A stretch of DNA of 49,768 nt from Aureobasidium sp. EXF-3400 (lineage: Eukaryota > Ascomycota > Dothideomycetes > Dothideales > Saccotheciaceae). Shown piece by piece: positions 30,626-42,791 of this stretch. The stretch's first letter is position 1, and each line of letters opens with the position of its first letter. Location: contig SWBL01000360.1 in assembly GCA_024195585.1 (NCBI GenBank), positions 1 to 49,768 on the forward strand. Reading direction: 5' to 3'. The notes under the pieces are model-generated. The model was not told the origin of the DNA and searched no databases. It saw nothing but the letters and a program-made list of their open reading frames with translations. The position numbers and the translations under genes were made by a program.

Positions 30626-33600
30626 TTAGAACATGCCTGCCTCATTGAGAACGGGTGAACCAACTGCATCAAAGCGCGCACTGCTTGCTGCTGTCTGTGC
30701 TGTCTGTGCTGTATGGGTAGTGTGTGTCGTGTGTGTCGTGTGTGTTGTGTGGCTGGTCTCGAAGCTCTGCTTTACGCGGAGTGGGGGGTGTTGAGCGCCG
30801 CCAGCCTCAGCAGAAGGCTTGCGCGAACCCATGTGCTCTTGCGATCCGAATGATGGCACAATAGGTCGCATCGGTGGTGAGCTGAATCCATTCAGTGGTG
30901 GTGATGTGACACTCTCGGGAGTCTTCTCTCTATCGGAGGGGCCATCTCTACCAAAGCCAAACAACTTGCGTCGACGGGAAACTACTGCAGCCTGCTCAAT
31001 GGCGTAGATTTCGTCCATACCATTCTTAAGCGAAGCTCCAGGAGGCAAGTCGACAGTATCGATGTTTGACGTGGATGACACAAGAGTGGGCTCTGAAATA
31101 TCGAACTTGTTGATGGTCTTCTTGCGCAACAACTCTCCTCTGGGCTTGCCAAGAGGTACAGAAGGTAAGACCGCAGGGGCTTGCTTCGGCAATGGAGGCC
31201 TTGATACTGACGAGGTGGTGCCTAGAGGAGGAGACATGACCGAATTGAAGCTTGCTGGTGATTGTGAAGGCGATGGGCCTATGGATGGTCTTGCGCTAGG
31301 GTGCAGGCCTGCAGCTCTACTGTTACTTCTGAGGCGGCCTCTGGGCTCTGTGGACGGCGATCTATATTGGTTGATCTCAGGCGAGGGTCTCTGTGCAGGC
31401 ATGGCAGGTGGAGTGTCGGCACCAACACCCACCGCTGTACCGATCTCACCACGGTTGCGGCTACGTGAGCGTGCTCGAGAGGCATCAGAACCCGATCGGT
31501 TGCGTGATCTCTCTCTAGCTTGCTGCGGAGGTGTACGACCGATCTCGCTGTCTGCCTGTGGTCTAACACTTGGCATCAAAGGTACGGGACCAAGAGGCCA
31601 CTGTGCACCGGCATTCGTCGATTGTGATAGCTTGTCCTCGTAGCTTGGGTTGCGCTCAGCAGGATGAGCACCAGAAAGACCCAGACCAAGCCTTGAGCCA
31701 TTGTTCTGTCTCAAATTCATGGTCTCCTGACTGGGCCTGCTTTTGAGCATACCAAATGCCTTGAGGGCGCCGCTTGCGCTTGGGCCAGGACTTGATCCAC
31801 GACTTTCACTTTCGACAATGCTCTTCATCTTCTCTTGGATGGCCTTCTTGCGAGCTTCGAGTTCGTTAGCAAAGGCCTCGCGTTCTGCTTGAGTTGCAGT
31901 GCTAGCATCGCGGTTGTGTGCTGGGTGCCATGGAACATTTCCAGCATTATCATCAGAGGTTGATGGCCTTGAGCCAGTTGTCTTTAGTGGGAGTGGGTGA
32001 AGTCCTTGACCTTGCGACGCAGTAGTAGCAGAGTTCGTCGAGATTCGCGAGGGAATGTCTCCGTAGTAGTTGTCAAGCTCGTCGATATTCCAGGCACTTG
32101 AATTGCCAGAGAGTCGGCGATCCGAGTAAGTGTTTCGGCTGATCGTTGAGGCGCGATCGGCATATGGTGCGTGAGGAGGATAGATGGAAGAGGTGTCACT
32201 TCTGTTGCGCAAATGCTGACTGATCATGCCACCAATACCTTCATGTACGCCAATCGTGGGCGAGTCAATGTCTTCAGCACCAGCCTCAGTAGAATCAACG
32301 TTGATAGATGGTTCGGGGAATGGGAAGCCTTTGCGTTCTTCTTCTTCCTCTTCCTCATCCACCTCGGGAAGATAGTCATTACGGAGAGCTGGGTGTTGCG
32401 AAGCAGGTGGTTGGTTGGTAACCCCATAGCGACCGGCAACAGGTGCTGGAGGTGCATGGTCGAATCTTTCGTCCTCGTCCTCGTCCTCGTCATCACTATC
32501 GCCAAAGAATGTGCGATTGTTGTTGTCAAATGTTGCAACTGCTGCTTGCTCTGGAGAATCTCCGTGAGCAACACGATTCTGCAGAGCAGCGCGTTGGAAC
32601 ACGGCGAGTGCAGCATTGACCGGTGGTTCAGGGGCAGCAGTAGCAGTAGATCCCGCTTTCGAGACAGAGCGAGAGCGGGAACGCTGAGATGCTCGTGAGA
32701 AGTTGTTCTGTCTAATGGAGTCAAAGTGGGCTGAACGAGAGTCTTGAGGATTGTGCTCTGCTGACGCTTGTCTCGAAGTAGCACCTTCTCTCGATGAGAA
32801 CTTGCTAAGAGGTGGTTGCTCTGTCTGGGCCTGTGGAGGTGTTTCTGACTGGCTGACTGGTGACAATTTGACTGGAGTGTCGATAGGAGACTCATCTTTA
32901 GCCTGACCCATTTGGATTTGTCGCTTGAGATACTGCTGTTCGTCAAATTGTTGAGCTGGCTTGTTGAACATGCCCAGAGCGGTTGCCTTCCCATGGTCAC
33001 CTTGCTCGAGAGCTGAGTGCAGAACTTGATACTCCTCAGTTTCGGGAATGACAGGGCTGATAGGAGATTGCGGATAGCTGGAGACCGTAGGACTGGAAGT
33101 GCTGGAAGCTATTTTCGAGACCAATGTGTTGAGAGGAGCCACGCCATTTCTGAGTAGTGGACTGGTGGTGCTGTTGTTCAGAGCATATGGCTTGTAGGCA
33201 CGACGATCCTGCAGGTTTCCAATGCTTCTAGAGTGGTTGAGAGCAGATGGCAGCGTCGGAGCACGTTGTCGCTGATTGATAGAATTCAAACGTGACATGG
33301 TTGAGGCTTGTTGATCCTGGATGTGTTGATTAAGACCTTGCTCGTACAATCGACGCTTGGTCATGGAGCGTTCTAGTCCAGGTCCAGTAGGATTCGGTGA
33401 TGTTTTCGGTAATGTTGCAGGAGTAGAGATGGCAGTTCCAATAGATTGCGAGGCGACCGATGTTGCTGTTGACGAGGAAGGATCTTGGGAGGGGATCGAA
33501 TTTGTCGTCGAATCGCTATTGCGCTTGAGAAATGAGAAGCCGGTCTCGGTACCAGACAGACCAAGTCCCTTGGGTAGATCGTCCGATGCACGATGTTCAG

Positions 33601-34294
33601 GATCAGTTTCAGGAGATAGTAGAGCACTGTCGCTGTCCCAGTCGGCGCCCATTGCAAGCAGTCTCTCTCTTTCTTGCTGCCTGTACTTCTGGAAGGCCGA
33701 CAAATTCAGATCATCGTCGTAGACCATCCTTCCCATACCACGTTCGCTATTGCCTCCTATGCTTTTCGCGGAACCCGTGGCGATCTTGTAGACTTTCTGA
33801 CGACCGCCGAACAGCACATTGCCTTCTCCGGGACGAGCACGGCTCATGACGCTGCCATCGGGATTAGAGTTGTTGTCGGTTCCATAGCCTTCTTCAGATG
33901 CAAAAGAGCCAGTTCGGTCGAGAGCAAATGGTGGGCGAACAGAGCTGTTGATCGAAGCAACCTCGGCAATATCGTTGAGGTTGTTAGATGAGAAGCCGAA
34001 GTCGAGCAGACGAGAGTTGCGTTGAGGCTGCAGGACACTATCATCTGAGGCCTTTCCGAGCAACGATTTTGGGTCGTCCTGCTCTCGGAGCATACTGAAT
34101 CTAGTCGAGAGATTGGGCATGATCAGACTGGTGCGGAAGTCATCGATCGACGGCAAGGCAGATCCTAGATCAAGCTCTGGTTTTTCCTCCACGACATCTT
34201 TCTTGTTCTTCTTCCACTTCTTGCTGCTTGTTGTGGGAGGTGATAGCGGGTTAGAGGCGGCATCGCCATTCTTCTTGCCGAGAAACCGGTGCAT
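30626..34294 (-). CDS. Large disordered fungal protein of unknown function
   Basis: One uninterrupted exon of 1,222 codons, an unusual length without introns in this window. The N-terminus (MHRFLGKKNG, SKKWKKNKK) is basic. It is followed by what looks like the best-ordered segments: SIDDFRTSLIMPNLSTRFSM, SDDSVLQPQRNSRLLDFGFS, PGEGNVLFGGRQKVYKI and LNLSAFQKYRQQERERLLA. The remainder is Ser/Pro/Gln/Arg-rich with acidic runs (DDEDEDEDE, EEEEEE) and many S/T-P sites. KKAIQEKMKSIVESE is a short possible helix. The C-terminus carries five TTH units and TAQ repeats encoded by a CA/ACG microsatellite. I have an impression that similar proteins occur widely in moulds, without a known function. A phosphorylated scaffold is plausible but is inference only. 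Confidence 0.85.
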   Translation of the reverse strand: MHRFLGKKNGDAASNPLSPPTTSSKKWKKNKKDVVEEKPELDLGSALPSIDDFRTSLIMPNLSTRFSMLREQDDPKSLLGKASDDSVLQPQRNSRLLDFGFSSNNLNDIAEVASINSSVRPPFALDRTGSFASEEGYGTDNNSNPDGSVMSRARPGEGNVLFGGRQKVYKIATGSAKSIGGNSERGMGRMVYDDDLNLSAFQKYRQQERERLLAMGADWDSDSALLSPETDPEHRASDDLPKGLGLSGTETGFSFLKRNSDSTTNSIPSQDPSSSTATSVASQSIGTAISTPATLPKTSPNPTGPGLERSMTKRRLYEQGLNQHIQDQQASTMSRLNSINQRQRAPTLPSALNHSRSIGNLQDRRAYKPYALNNSTTSPLLRNGVAPLNTLVSKIASSTSSPTVSSYPQSPISPVIPETEEYQVLHSALEQGDHGKATALGMFNKPAQQFDEQQYLKRQIQMGQAKDESPIDTPVKLSPVSQSETPPQAQTEQPPLSKFSSREGATSRQASAEHNPQDSRSAHFDSIRQNNFSRASQRSRSRSVSKAGSTATAAPEPPVNAALAVFQRAALQNRVAHGDSPEQAAVATFDNNNRTFFGDSDDEDEDEDERFDHAPPAPVAGRYGVTNQPPASQHPALRNDYLPEVDEEEEEEERKGFPFPEPSINVDSTEAGAEDIDSPTIGVHEGIGGMISQHLRNRSDTSSIYPPHAPYADRASTISRNTYSDRRLSGNSSAWNIDELDNYYGDIPSRISTNSATTASQGQGLHPLPLKTTGSRPSTSDDNAGNVPWHPAHNRDASTATQAEREAFANELEARKKAIQEKMKSIVESESRGSSPGPSASGALKAFGMLKSRPSQETMNLRQNNGSRLGLGLSGAHPAERNPSYEDKLSQSTNAGAQWPLGPVPLMPSVRPQADSEIGRTPPQQARERSRNRSGSDASRARSRSRNRGEIGTAVGVGADTPPAMPAQRPSPEINQYRSPSTEPRGRLRSNSRAAGLHPSARPSIGPSPSQSPASFNSVMSPPLGTTSSVSRPPLPKQAPAVLPSVPLGKPRGELLRKKTINKFDISEPTLVSSTSNIDTVDLPPGASLKNGMDEIYAIEQAAVVSRRRKLFGFGRDGPSDREKTPESVTSPPLNGFSSPPMRPIVPSFGSQEHMGSRKPSAEAGGAQHPPLRVKQSFETSHTTHTTHTTHTTHTAQTAQTAASSARFDAVGSPVLNEAGMF
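30700..30765. repeat. Microsatellite-like coding repeat (GTGTGTC/GTCTGTGCT units)
   Basis: Tandem GTCTGTGCT and GTGTGTCGT units lie in the last coding part of the 1,222-residue gene and encode its TTH and TAQ repeats. Such tracts commonly change length by slippage, and all units here are multiples of three, so the frame is kept. Confidence 0.75.
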
Positions 34295-36501
34295 GCTGGG
34301 TAGTTTCCAGCGGAGATTACAATATCAGGGCGATTGGTGGTAGAAGCTGAGAATTGACTCTTCGAAGTGTCGAAACTGCTCTCACACCATGGAGCGGTCA
34401 AACCAGGAGTTGAGCGCAGGAGTCTTGTGAGGCATGCAAAGGCAAACGGAGGGCGATTGTGCGAATAAGCCAGCCAGTGGCTCGAATGCAGTCGGTACGG
34501 CAGGGAACAAACGCGCGAACGGAGCAATGATCGAAAACGCAGGTGGCCGTCGAGGGGCTGTGGTCGTGTAGGTGTGTGGTGGGGTCTGGTAGACGGCGGT
34601 AAGGAATGTTGTCAGGAAATTGGCGATGGCCGAAAGTCGAGTGAAAGGCCAAAAAATGAGCGGTGGTCGAGAGATGCGGCGGAACAAGTGGATGAAAGAG
34701 AAAGCAGAAGGGGACCTGATCGAGTCTGACTCGAATCAGTCACGAAGAGAATCGAGTAGAGTAGGCGGCACACAGACTTCGTTTCACAGCGGAAAGTGCA
34801 GATTACTCTCTCCACGCGCTTGTCTCTACCGTTGCCGCCCTTGTGCTGATCGGAATTGTGTATTTCCAAAGCCAAAACGTCTTTGAGCGAACCGTCTCGA
34901 GAATCGAGATATGAGAAGACACAGGCACTCTTTAATATCCCATTGACCTTCTGTCGCAAAAAATCCCTTTGCACATTAGCCTGCCCACCACACTGCAAGA
35001 AAGCCGACCATCTGTTTCAGCTTGGTCGTGACGTTTGGGAACAACGACGCAACCTAAAGCAACTTTGTTCATATTCTCAAGTGCCTGCCGAACCGTCATC
35101 TCCTCCGCTTCGTCATGGCTTGTATATCTCTAACCACCATGGCTAATACGCAACAGACACCCGCATCGCCATCGCGGTTGGACGACGCCGTCAAACAGTG
35201 AGGCAATCCAACATCCCGGTCGTGGCATGGCAGTGATGGCCCTTGGCTCAGGGGTAGAAATTGAATGAACCACGTTCCTGGGCATGGCGGTCATGCGACA
35301 TGATTGGCCTGAGCCGCGGAGAGCAGAAGCCTCTTCGGCGGGCCGCAGAAGCCGTCAAGTTTGACTCGCCTAGTGGAAAAGCATCTTCCTTCATTGCATT
35401 TGCATGACAGCTTCTGAGAAAGCCTGTCGAGTTTCGAAACCTCTTCTTTGGCCATGTGTCAATTTACCCGTACTCATTGCTTCAGCCTCTGACCCCGACA
35501 GACCCCTAGGCCTTCCATGCCAATGCAAGTATCCATGCCGCCAACAACAAGTCTGACAAGCCGTGTGATTCAGAAGTAAACAAGTAAATGGCTCAAGCGC
35601 AGGGTCCTGCAACGGCCAAACACCAACAGCGGGACGTTACAAAAGACAATTTTAAACTTCGCTGTGCTTTGCTGCGAGCGCGCCATGTATCCCACCAGTC
35701 ATCTCATGTTGATAGCTGAGACAACAACTGCAAGGCTCCTTGGAAGTCTGGATCTACTAGACGGGCTCTTTCGATCTACGCACATGCGACCGCATATTGC
35801 TGCATCCGAAAACTTGTTGCGTGAAGCACGTTTAGCAGCCGGAAGATCAGTGACAAAGCTTCTCCTTCAATCTATCACACTCGAGTTTAAAAATCTCCGA
35901 TGGATGATCAATTGATTGACAGCTCTCGATGCATAAAATGGCACTTTCACGTTGATCCGGATCTTTCAAGTGCTAAAGCTCACAAGCCCACCATCTCTCG
36001 CTGTTTATATCCATTCGTTTGGAGATTGTCCGTATAGATCAAACGGCTTTATGTAGATCTGTGTAGAAAATGCGGGGTGAATCTGGAGTGTGTCAGGTCG
36101 AGAAATAAGTTCAGAGACATAAACAGGGTGTTGGTATTCCTGTTCTTCATGGACAAGATGGGCTTTGTGGCTCTTCTAGAACATGTGTATTTGCTCGGGA
36201 GACGGTGCTGTCTAGAAACTGCCCATAGCTGCGATCAGAGGCGAAAGTTGGGATACGAACCAGGCCTCTCCTGAAGATCCTACCCTAATGGCCGCTGAGC
36301 TCGTGTCATCATCATGCAGAACGGTCTGTAACCCCCCAGCCCTTGAGCCTCATTGTGCACCGAGAACGAGGTCAGGCCGCACAGTTGGAGAAGCATGCAG
36401 AGAACGAGTCTTGTGATGAAGCAAGCTTGCACAGACGCTCTCAATCGTTGAAAGCGTTTGATCGAAGCGGTGCACAAGTGACCTCATCTGTCGAGAATCT
36501 C
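34295..36501. other. 2.2-kb gene-poor region
   Basis: This is the longest stretch without a supported gene. The first 700 bases probably hold the promoter and 5' leader of the 1,222-residue gene. A short ORF with good start contexts lies at 35115..35201. A tRNA-like fragment appears near 36240-36330 but does not fold properly. Remaining open frames are short, with stop-rich neighbours and no homology that I recognise. Confidence 0.5.
35115..35201 (+). other. Short ORF (28 codons), possible first exon or gene remnant
   Basis: Two in-frame ATGs (35115 and 35139, the second in ACCACCATGG context) open a frame reading MANTQQTPASPSRLDDAVKQ from the second ATG before TGA. A GTGAGG donor-like sequence begins at 35198, two bases into the last codon. 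One acceptor (GCCGCAG near 35350) would extend the frame to AVKFDSPSGKASSFIAFA before a stop, still very short. It may be a first exon, a remnant of a lost gene, a leader ORF, or chance. No family is recognised. Confidence 0.2.
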
Positions 36502-38375
36502 TCAATCTTTCTGTACAAGATTGCTGAACATATTGTTGGATCTCCATGCCACGCCAGGAGGTGTACGATCACCTGTATGCTCCCCCTTCTTCTTTCTTTT
36601 CTTTTTCTTCTTCGTCGACGTCTCTGTGGTATCTTGAGTGATACCCAGACTTTGCAATGTGCTCAACACAGCCGCTCTAGCAGCTTCAGCCTCGCCATCA
36701 ACCTTCGATGTCTTTTCATCGAGGAGTTCTCGCAGGCTTGGCAGGTCGTGAAGCAAAGTGATGAGGTTTTGTAACGGCGGGAGAATTTCATGACTAGTGC
36801 CTTGAAGGAGATTGTGTACGATGGTGGAGATTTGGGATAGCATTCTCAGCGAGTAGAGAGATGCCTGCATCTGGCCACTCGCGTGGATGAATGACCAAGA
36901 TAGAACGCCCTCCCGCGACCCTGTGACAAGTCTGTTGATATCGCTGCTGAGTGGTGGAGGCTTGTCGTTGTCGAGATTCGATTGACAAACAACTTTCACT
37001 GCCACAGCACGCCATCTGGCCGCCCTGGATAGTGATGAATGCTGTGCCAGATCTTGCTGTAAAGCTTTCAAGCAGTCTTCTAGCATCGCACTTGGGCTGG
37101 TAGTAGAGTCCAATTCAACTACCGTCCCTGCCACACGAGTACCCTTTCTCTCAAACTCGGTGACTTGTGTAACGCTCGAGTTTAGCAAACGTAACAACGA
37201 GTACGCCTGAGCCCGGATAGAAACACCAGATCGCCATGCAGATGTCCTTGTCGGATCATCGATGATGAATGGAAGATACATATTGAGGTTCTCAGAGTCC
37301 TGCAAATCTGAAGGCGCCTCTTGGACCTCCTTGACACGAACCAAATGGATGATCTCAGATATCCTTGGATCCAGACGGATAAGCGCTTCTGTTGTGCTCG
37401 TTTCATTCATGCTTTCTGCCATAGCCAGTTTGGACAATTTAGGCAGAGATCCATATTCTTCTGCAAACTCTGCAAATCCAGCAGACATTGGAGTGTTCTT
37501 GGCTGCAAGTCTGACGTTCTCAGCAAGACTCTTGTGGTGATCCTGGGCCATGAAGAATGCCAATTTGACCAGATTTGGGAGTTCGAACCGCTTGGCGATG
37601 GCAGCTGGATGGTACTCCTGAGTCTTTAGACATTTTCCCCGACTCGGTAGATGGATGGTTTCGAGGTCTCGAAAGAGTATCACTTTTCCGGATTCTCCTA
37701 AATCGTGCACCAAGAGATCCGAATCACTAGTGAAAATGACACCACCATGTTTTCTGGCAGCGTCTGCACAGTAAGCATCCGCCTCACCAGGAATGACCGA
37801 GACAAGAGAGCTGAAACGGCTTTCAAGCAGCATCTCGATGACTGCGGGAACCAGGAATGGTGGGGCAGGAAGAGCCTTGAGCCGATTTGAAGAAACGACG
37901 GCGGTCAAGACATCGGACTTCGAAGACTGCAGATTGTCCATACGAGAAGGCAAGTCTTCCTTGTTCAGCGCCTTGAAAGTGACAAGCTGATTCGCATAGC
38001 TCTGCAATCTAGACAACCTAGTGTTTTGTTTGGACAACGGCAACAAGCCATCGAAGAAGACGGATTTACTACATGACAGAAAAGAAAAAATCAGCCACTT
38101 ACTCTGAACAGACCTCAGTGGTCGACATACATCTTTAATCCGTATTGCTCGATCTGCTCGAGCCAGTTCACAGCGGCCTGGCCTAGCTCTTGGTATGTGG
38201 GAGCGGCTTCGAAGGCGTTCCTTGCATTTGATCTACGAGCTATACACACATAGAAGACATGGTATGCCAGACTGGGGCCATCGATGATCGCGTTTTCGTG
38301 GTTTGTTGGATTTTGCGGTAGAACCACTTTATCGCCATAAGGTGACAGGGAGTGCGTCAAGTGTGGTATACCCAT
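36502..38375 (-). CDS. Asteroid-like (ASTE1) XPG/FEN-fold nuclease homolog
   Basis: Two exons, 38375..38131 and 38068..36502 (62-nt intron), encode 603 residues. The N-terminus MGIPHLTHSLSPYG, then IIDGPSLAYHVFY, is the Asteroid variant of the XPG N-terminal block. Across the splice, KSVFFDGLLPLSK follows, then GEADAYCADAARKHG and FTSDSDLLVHDL, the internal XPG block with the acidic residues (E-A-D and D-S-D) that bind metal in flap endonucleases. The large C-terminal helical region and a Lys-rich tail (TKKKKKRKKKG) could aid nucleic-acid binding or nuclear import. Biochemical activity of Asteroid proteins is poorly defined, so catalysis is inference. The gene is divergent from Got1 with 228 bases between start codons. 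Confidence 0.87.
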
Positions 38376-38603
38376 TGTAGCGATGTCCAACCTACCACAA
38401 CTAGAGCATCTGGAGAGGGTGGCTTGCGAACTTGTACGATTTGAAAAAGGAAGGTGGTTGTCCGAGGACGAAATTCGTTTTGTCGCTTTCGCGACGCGCG
38501 GAACGTCTCCCTGAGGCTGTGTCTGGCTTTCCATCTTTGGTCCTTCAACTTTCTCACCCTATCGCACCAGACCGAGTCAACTACCACCAAACCGATCGTC
38601 AAG
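38376..38603. promoter_or_regulatory. Bidirectional promoter, Asteroid-like gene / Got1
   Basis: Only 228 bases separate the two start codons, so core promoter elements must be shared or closely packed. No TATA box is obvious. Confidence 0.5.
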
Positions 38604-39254
38604 ATGCCTACAATGTGGCTTTCAGATTCTCAGAGTATGTATCCAACGTCGGCTCGTCTTATTCTCTGTGCTAATCCAAACGTAGAGATTGGGGTTGCCT
38701 TTTGCTCCGGCGGTAGGTGAGAGTGCGCGCAAAGTCGCATTCACTGCATGAGCAGCTCTGATGTGAATTTCAGGAGGCTTCTTTCTGATTGGAGGTGTCA
38801 TAATGTTCTTTGATCGCGCAATGTACGTTCCATCACTTGTCCTCTACAGCAAGACAACTAACCAAGAAACAAACAGGTTGGCCATGGGAAACGTACGCTC
38901 ATCCACAACTGCAACCATTGACCCAGCACTCACCAACATCCACAGATCCTCTTCCTGGCCGGCATAACCCTACTGCTCGGAGTCCAACGGACCTTCCTCT
39001 TCTTCGCGCGCCGCCAAAAGATCAAGGGCACGGCAGCCTTCGTCGCAGGCATCATCCTCATCCTCCTCCGCTGGCCATTGATCGGTTTCCTCGTCGAGAT
39101 TTACGGCATCTTCATACTATTTGGCGAGTTCTTCAAGACGATAGCTGGATTTGCGTACAACATCCCAGTTGTGGGACCGTACCTCGCAAGGGGTCTTCAA
39201 AAGGCAGGCGAGAAGGCCGGGGAAGGAAACAAGAACAAGGATCTGCCTGTCTAG
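38604..39254 (+). CDS. got1: Golgi vesicle transport protein Got1
   Basis: Five exons, 38604..38634, 38686..38712, 38774..38822, 38877..38892 and 38946..39254, encode 143 residues, close to the usual 138-140. Joined, the protein reads MWLSDSQKIGVAF, then GGFFLIGGVIMFFDRAM, LAMGNILFLAGITLLLG, RTFLFFARRQKIKGT, AGIILILLRWPLIGFLVEIYG and FGEFFKTIAGF: four transmembrane helices with the family's conserved D-S-Q-K-I-G start and RRQKIKG loop. Got1 is an integral Golgi/ER membrane protein that works in ER-Golgi and Golgi transport. Exons 2 and 4 are only 27 and 16 nt; each is fixed by phase and conserved residues. Two candidate starts (38604 and 38613) differ by three residues. Confidence 0.95.
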
Positions 39255-41119
<1,865 letters not shown>

Positions 41120-41921
41120 ATGTTCTCTTCACTGTCCCACAAACGTCGCCATGATGATGACGACGATGTTATGTCCATGCATCACGACAAGGTATAACCA
41201 CACACTGTGTATTAAGGAGTTGATCAAGCTCACCATCTTATAGAGATTGCGTCACTCTGCTGGACACGACCATGGTGTTTTTGGTTCAAACTTGAGTACC
41301 GAAGCTCAATCTATACCTGGTGCCGTGGACGAATCATTAGCTTCCACCATGACCGGAACCGACTCATCCGATGACATGGATATGGACATGAGAGATGACT
41401 TCCACACGGAATCCTCCCAGTCTCCTGAGCAGCCATCTTCCTGGATAATCGAAAATGCCCCTCTTCGGAACCCTCGGATGGCTCTTGATGATAGAGGCTC
41501 GCGAGTACCAACTCCCATTGCACTGCTGTCCACACGTCCAAAGCCTACTCCACTCCAAGGCAACACCAGTGCCAGTAGTTCCTATAATGCCTCTACTTCC
41601 ATGCGTGCTCGTTTGGCTGGCCCAAGAGAACGCTTCCCATCACCAATCTCTGAAGACGAGCCTCATACACCCACCACGGCTACTGGAAGCCAATTCTCCT
41701 TGTTGACTGTTAATGACATCGATATGGATGCTGAGACGACACCTCGACCTCCCCCTCCACAAACGCCAGAGATACACGTTCGCAAGCAGCGACAACGAAG
41801 TGGTGCTTTCACATCTCCGCGCGACCAAGACACTTCTAAAAAGTTCTCTATGGGTTATCGCGAGGACTGCGATAAATGCAGGAATCGTGTACCTGGTCAT
41901 ATGAACCACTTCTTAAGGTAG
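41120..41921 (+). CDS. Unknown protein with C-terminal Cys2His2-like tail
   Basis: Two exons, 41120..41191 and 41244..41921 (52-nt intron), encode 249 residues. The short first exon (MFSSLSHKRRHDDDDDVMS) gives a basic patch followed by an Asp run. Most of the protein is disordered, Ser/Pro/Thr-rich, with several S/T-P sites, acidic Asp/Met repeats (DDMDMDMRDD) and a Pro run (RPPPPQTPE). The last 25 residues look different and compact: MGYREDCDKCRNRVPGH followed by MNHFLR, giving C-x2-C-x6-H-x2-H, a spacing that could bind one zinc ion at the very end of the chain. I do not recognise the family. The start is the first ATG in frame; the frame does not continue upstream of it in a useful way. 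Confidence 0.72.
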
Positions 41922-42191
41922 CTGCTAATGACTTCTGTTCTTTTTCTTTGCATCAAGCCATCATACTACTGGGTCAAGACACTGGCGTCAGGGCGTTTCT
42001 TTTTGGGGGGCTGGACTTAGGGAAGCATTATTAAATACATCTGTGCATATGAAATCGGCACTTTCTGGACTTCTGAATTGGGCTTCCCATCTGAGAGTGT
42101 AATCTCCATCGATTTCTCCTATTCCTTCTACTCCCCATCAGTCCCTGAACGCATCATGGTTTGTGATATCTCGGCCTGAATAGTGCTTCCT

Positions 42192-42791
42192 TTAGAAGGC
42201 TTTCTTGTCGTTGGCGGTCTGACTGTTACCCTCTTCCTTGTCCTCATCATCGTCGTCATCCTTCTCCTCGTTGCCATCATCTTTGGTGCCGCCTGAGGAT
42301 GGGGGCTGGCGCAAGGCCAGAGACAAGCCATTGCTGCTCTGCTTAGACACGAAGTCCTGCCAACGTGCAGGAGTAGACTTCGAGGCGCTGGGTGTCCAGG
42401 GGAGAGGAGTGCCAGACGCATTGATGGGCGTGGAGACCAAGGGGCCAATGAAATCACGCCAGAGATGTAAGGGCGCGATTGGCAAGCTCGGGTCGTAGAC
42501 CCCACCAGGAGCAGAAGCTGCCACAGCTGCTGCTGTAGGTGCTGCAGCAGGGTCGTCAGGGGTGACGAGTTCGCCGTCTCTGGTGCGGCCGTCGTCTCTG
42601 AGGTACATCTGCATTTGTGTCAGTGCAAGTCTTTCTCGTTGACGATCTCTAGTCCTTACTCCCATGCCGTTCACCATGACTCTGTCATAGGTGCATTCGC
42701 GTCCTGCATTGACGCACCTCGAGCAGGGTCTGCCACTATCGCACCTGACGCTGAGCAGGTGGCAGTGCCTGCAACTCAACACTAGACGCAT
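42192..42791 (-). CDS. Minimal Zn2Cys6 binuclear-cluster protein
   Basis: From ATG 42791 the product is 199 residues. It begins almost at once with LSCRHCHLLSVRCDSGRPC and then SRCVNAGREC, the C-x2-C-x6-C-x5-C-x2-C-x6-C signature of fungal Gal4-type DNA-binding domains. A short basic linker follows (RTRDRQRERLALTQMQMYL), then an Ala/Pro-rich middle and a very acidic tail (DDDDDEDKEEG) that could activate transcription. The large fungal transcription-factor middle region is absent, so this is a minimal regulator or a lone domain. An open frame continues upstream to ATG 42839, but a good intron (GTAAGT near 42867 to GCAG just before GAGAAG-ATG) makes a 5' UTR intron and start at 42791 more likely. 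Target genes are unknown. Confidence 0.75.
   Translation of the reverse strand: MRLVLSCRHCHLLSVRCDSGRPCSRCVNAGRECTYDRVMVNGMGVRTRDRQRERLALTQMQMYLRDDGRTRDGELVTPDDPAAAPTAAAVAASAPGGVYDPSLPIAPLHLWRDFIGPLVSTPINASGTPLPWTPSASKSTPARWQDFVSKQSSNGLSLALRQPPSSGGTKDDGNEEKDDDDDEDKEEGNSQTANDKKAF

Noticed and set aside
32224..33000. 258-codon minus-strand frame
   Set aside because: It lies inside the 1,222-residue gene in another frame, Ser/Leu/His-rich with no recognisable features.
36240..36330. tRNA-like sequence on the minus strand (AGCTCAGCGG and GGTTCGTATCC)
   Set aside because: Box-like motifs are present, but I could not form an acceptor stem or an anticodon arm with T33. It is treated as chance or a decayed fragment.
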